Origin: Phytobacter ursingii
Lineage (GTDB): Bacteria; Pseudomonadota; Gammaproteobacteria; Enterobacterales; Enterobacteriaceae
Assembly: GCA_901456055.1 (NCBI GenBank)
Contig: CABDWT010000018.1
Coordinates: forward strand, 62,001-126,000
Direction: 5' to 3'
Length of the DNA: 64,000 bases
Made by a program: the position numbers and the translations under genes. Shown here piece by piece: positions 63,149 to 64,000 of this stretch (positions are counted from its first letter, which is position 1; the number at the start of each line of letters is the position of its first letter). The notes beneath the pieces were generated by a model that did no database searches, was not told the origin of the DNA, and saw only the letters and a program-made list of their open reading frames with translations.

Positions 63149-63162
63149 TTGATATAAATCAA
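63149..63162 (-). promoter_or_regulatory. FNR site of narK
   Basis: TTGATATAAATCAA is a complete match to the FNR consensus and a perfect palindrome. It is 59-72 bases upstream of the narK ATG, right for a class II activator site. Confidence 0.9.
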
Positions 63163-63309
63163 AGGAAAAGTCTGCGGAATGACGAGCAAAAAACAACCAT
63201 GCTCATTAGTGAGTAGATCCCTTTTCTTAAAAAAGTGTGGTTTTTCACCACCCTGTCGCATTGTGAAAAAGACCCACTCCTTTTATGGATACAGGCAACG
63301 ATAAAGGGG

Positions 63310-63325
63310 TACTTCTTTGTAGGTA
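63310..63325. promoter_or_regulatory. Candidate NarL/NarP 7-2-7 site upstream of narX
   Basis: TACTTCT-TT-GTAGGTA is a pair of heptamers in the 7-2-7 arrangement; the left half is a full match to TACYYMT and the right half has one mismatch. Further heptamer-like words follow within 25 bases. In E. coli, NarL acts at this region on narK and narX. Confidence 0.6.
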
Positions 63326-63396
63326 TGGGTATACCTCAGGGTATGACGGACAATGTCGACCACTCTCTGTTTCTGCGCGCCGGAGCCTTGCCCTCT

Positions 63397-64000
63397 ATGC
63401 TTAAACGCCTCTTTACCCCGCTCTCCCTGGTTAACCAGGTCGCGTTGACAATGCTGCTGTCCACGGTTATCGGCGTGGCGGGCATGGCGGTTTCCGGCTG
63501 GCTGGTGCTTGGCGTTCAGGGCAGCGCCCACGCCATCAATAAAGCGGGTTCACTGCGCATGCAAAGTTATCGTCTGCTGGCAAGCGTGCCGCTGCGCCCG
63601 GCAGATGATGTCTTACTCAAAGAGATGGAGCAGACGGCATTCAGTGCTGAACTGGCCGATGTCGCCGAACGTGACGGACAGCAACAGCAGTTACAGGCGT
63701 TACAGCATTTCTGGCGCAACGACGTTGCACCGGCCCTTAAGCAGGCTCAGGAACCTCAGGCTGTCAGCGATAAGATTGCTACTTATGTTAATCGGATTGA
63801 TACACTGGTTACCGCCTTCGATCACAGCACTGAACAGCGCATGGCGCGCGTCGTGATTCTGCATCGGGTGATGGCCATCTTGTTGGGCTTACTGCTGCTC
63901 TTCACCGTCGTCTGGCTTCGTGCCCGCCTGCTCCAGCCCTGGGAACAACTACTGAAAATGGCCCAGGCGGTCAGTCAACGTAACTTTACCCGACGGGCGC
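63397..64000 (+). CDS. narX: Nitrate/nitrite sensor histidine kinase NarX, N-terminal part (runs off window)
   Basis: Membrane sensor that phosphorylates NarL (and NarP) when nitrate is present. The visible ~201 residues begin MLKRLFTPLSLVNQVALTMLLS. They contain the first span (residues ~15-37), the periplasmic P-box ligand helix GSAHAINKAGSLRMQSYRLLA (residues ~41-61, with the key Arg) and the second span near 150-172, then the HAMP linker RLLQPWEQLLKMAQAVSQRNF. The kinase domain lies outside the window. The ATG at 63397 matches E. coli NarX. Confidence 0.96.
   Translation, partial: MLKRLFTPLSLVNQVALTMLLSTVIGVAGMAVSGWLVLGVQGSAHAINKAGSLRMQSYRLLASVPLRPADDVLLKEMEQTAFSAELADVAERDGQQQQLQALQHFWRNDVAPALKQAQEPQAVSDKIATYVNRIDTLVTAFDHSTEQRMARVVILHRVMAILLGLLLLFTVVWLRARLLQPWEQLLKMAQAVSQRNFTRRA

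Larger units (their letters stand above)
63091..63396. promoter_or_regulatory. narK/narX divergent control region
   Basis: About 306 bases between divergent narK and narX. It contains the FNR site (63149-63162) for narK and clustered NarL-type heptamers (63310-63325 and neighbouring ATGGGTA and TACCTCA) nearer narX. It is typical of NarL/FNR control of narK. No gene seen. Confidence 0.75.

Overview
The window is chromosomal DNA of an enterobacterium close to Escherichia, Salmonella, Citrobacter, Enterobacter and Leclercia. Nearly every gene has a recognisable E. coli K-12 counterpart, and the order follows the K-12 acnA–topA–trp–tonB–opp–adhE–hns–galU–narK/narX segment in inverted orientation. 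The genus cannot be fixed from the sequence alone. The trp leader peptide (ending Arg-Trp-Trp-Arg-Thr-Pro) and the missing yciQ, yciGFE and kch show it is not E. coli itself.

Layout. 1-6.6 kb: 5' part of acnA, a small-protein operon (ymiA, yciX, ymiB), cysB, topA and yciN. 6.6-12 kb: sohB, yciK-btuR, rluB, yciO and rnm. 12-18.8 kb: the complete trp operon with promoter/operator, leader peptide, attenuator and trpEDCBA (trpD is the TrpG-TrpD fusion, trpC the TrpC-TrpF fusion), then a terminator. 18.8-19.8 kb: a decayed divergent MarR regulator/oxidoreductase pair. 19.8-22.7 kb: a small membrane protein, ompW, a YkgJ-type cysteine-cluster protein, yciC and yciB.

22.7-29.1 kb is the main accessory region. 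It is visibly AT-rich and sits between yciB and yciA, which are neighbours in E. coli. It holds a GAF protein with a dead GGDEF domain, a convergent membrane CHASE4-PAS-GGDEF-EAL protein, a divergent FtnB-like ferritin that has lost most ferroxidase ligands, and an IS3-family transposase remnant. 29.1-34.1 kb: yciA, tonB, yciI, an SMR/LysE transporter pair at the kch position, yciY, clsA and yciU.

34.1-45.4 kb: oppABCDF, ychE, adhE and tdk. Between tdk and hns lies an intact 1196-bp IS5-family element with a TTAG target duplication, placed 62 bp upstream of the hns -35 box. 47.1-52.4 kb: hns, galU, rssB, rssA, ychJ and purU. 52.5-53.2 kb: a tRNA-Tyr pair with tRNA-3'-end repeats of the E. coli tyrT/rtT type. 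53.2-54.6 kb: an Lrp-family regulator and a divergent DMT transporter. 54.6-64 kb: narGHJI, narK and the 5' part of narX, with consensus FNR sites and NarL-type heptamers.

How the genes work together: tryptophan synthesis under repression and attenuation; anaerobic nitrate respiration (sensor NarX, transporter NarK, reductase NarGHI, chaperone NarJ); fermentation (AdhE); peptide uptake (Opp); global regulation (H-NS, RssB/RssA, TopA, CysB). No complete, clearly new defence or biosynthetic system was seen. The best candidates for follow-up are the 22.7-29 kb insert and the IS element at hns.
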